The notes beneath the pieces were generated by a model. The model was not told the DNA's origin. It did no database searches and saw only the letters and a list, made by a program, of their open reading frames with translations. Below, one piece after another: positions 5,779-5,819 of a stretch of DNA of 5,819 bases; within the stretch, counting starts at the first letter, position 1, and every line of letters begins with the position of its first letter. The stretch is from assembly GCA_900553305.1 (NCBI GenBank), contig USDI01000149.1, positions 1 through 5,819 of the forward strand, given 5' to 3'. The stretch is from an uncultured Lachnospiraceae bacterium (GTDB lineage Bacteria > Bacillota > Clostridia > Lachnospirales > Lachnospiraceae). Both the position numbers and the translations under genes were made by a program.

Positions 5779-5819
5779 CACCAATTATATCAAAACGTGA
5801 ACGCATGGCGGAATCCCTG
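5757..5819 (+). CDS. Start of a probable YqfC/YabP-like sporulation protein (3' end missing)
   Basis: An open frame runs from ATG 5757 to the right edge, 21 codons, with an in-frame TAG at 5748 just upstream. It begins MRRKPQETPIISKRE and continues into RMAESL. A short basic N-terminus followed by RERMAESL resembles the opening of clostridial YqfC/YabP family proteins, which usually continue into a LxLPKD-like segment beyond this window. The mother-cell protein YqfC works early in sporulation, and a sigma-E-like promoter just upstream would fit. No Shine-Dalgarno sequence precedes 5757; the alternative ATG at 5805 also lacks one. Too little is visible for more than a tentative family call. 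Confidence 0.45.
   Translation, partial: MRRKPQETPIISKRERMAESL

Overview
The window reads as ordinary chromosome from an anaerobic, spore-forming Firmicute, most likely a Lachnospiraceae-type Clostridium relative. This rests on the NfnAB pair, moderate GC (mid-40s by eye), tightly packed co-directional genes with strong purine-rich ribosome sites, and a probable YqfC/YabP-type sporulation gene starting at the right edge. All genes are on the + strand and I see no mobile element, tRNA, rRNA or CRISPR array.

Left part (1-2044): the 3' part of nfnA and the complete nfnB, joined by a TAATG stop/start overlap. They encode the two subunits of the NADH-dependent reduced ferredoxin:NADP+ oxidoreductase, a soluble electron-bifurcating flavo-iron-sulfur enzyme that balances NADH, NADPH and ferredoxin pools in fermenters. 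The NfnA C-terminus carries an additional CxxC tail.

Middle part (2055-4293): three closely spaced genes. The first encodes a membrane-anchored protein with a long Pro/Ala/Ser/Glu-rich spacer and about four MORN-like repeats. The second encodes a small protein with an N-terminal zinc ribbon and two membrane helices. The third is rlmH, the 23S rRNA pseudouridine-1915 N3-methyltransferase, overlapping the second by ATGA. The first two have no assignable function. Spacing of 10 nt, 26 nt and -4 nt suggests the run from nfnA to rlmH is co-transcribed.

Intergenic 4294-4417: this gap holds two degenerate copies of a roughly 49-bp unit with 56-bp period (36 of 49 positions identical). Each copy can fold into a similar hairpin, and the inner stem shows one compensatory pair change. 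It is the least explained DNA here.

Right part (4418-5819): pdp, a pyrimidine-nucleoside phosphorylase for nucleoside salvage. It is followed after 34 nt by the first 21 codons of a probable YqfC/YabP-like gene. The short gap holds a perfect 7-bp dyad, a larger nested inverted repeat, and a possible sigma-E-type promoter. I find no clearly novel multi-gene system. The best leads are the tandem structured repeat, the MORN/zinc-ribbon membrane pair, and the control region before the last gene.
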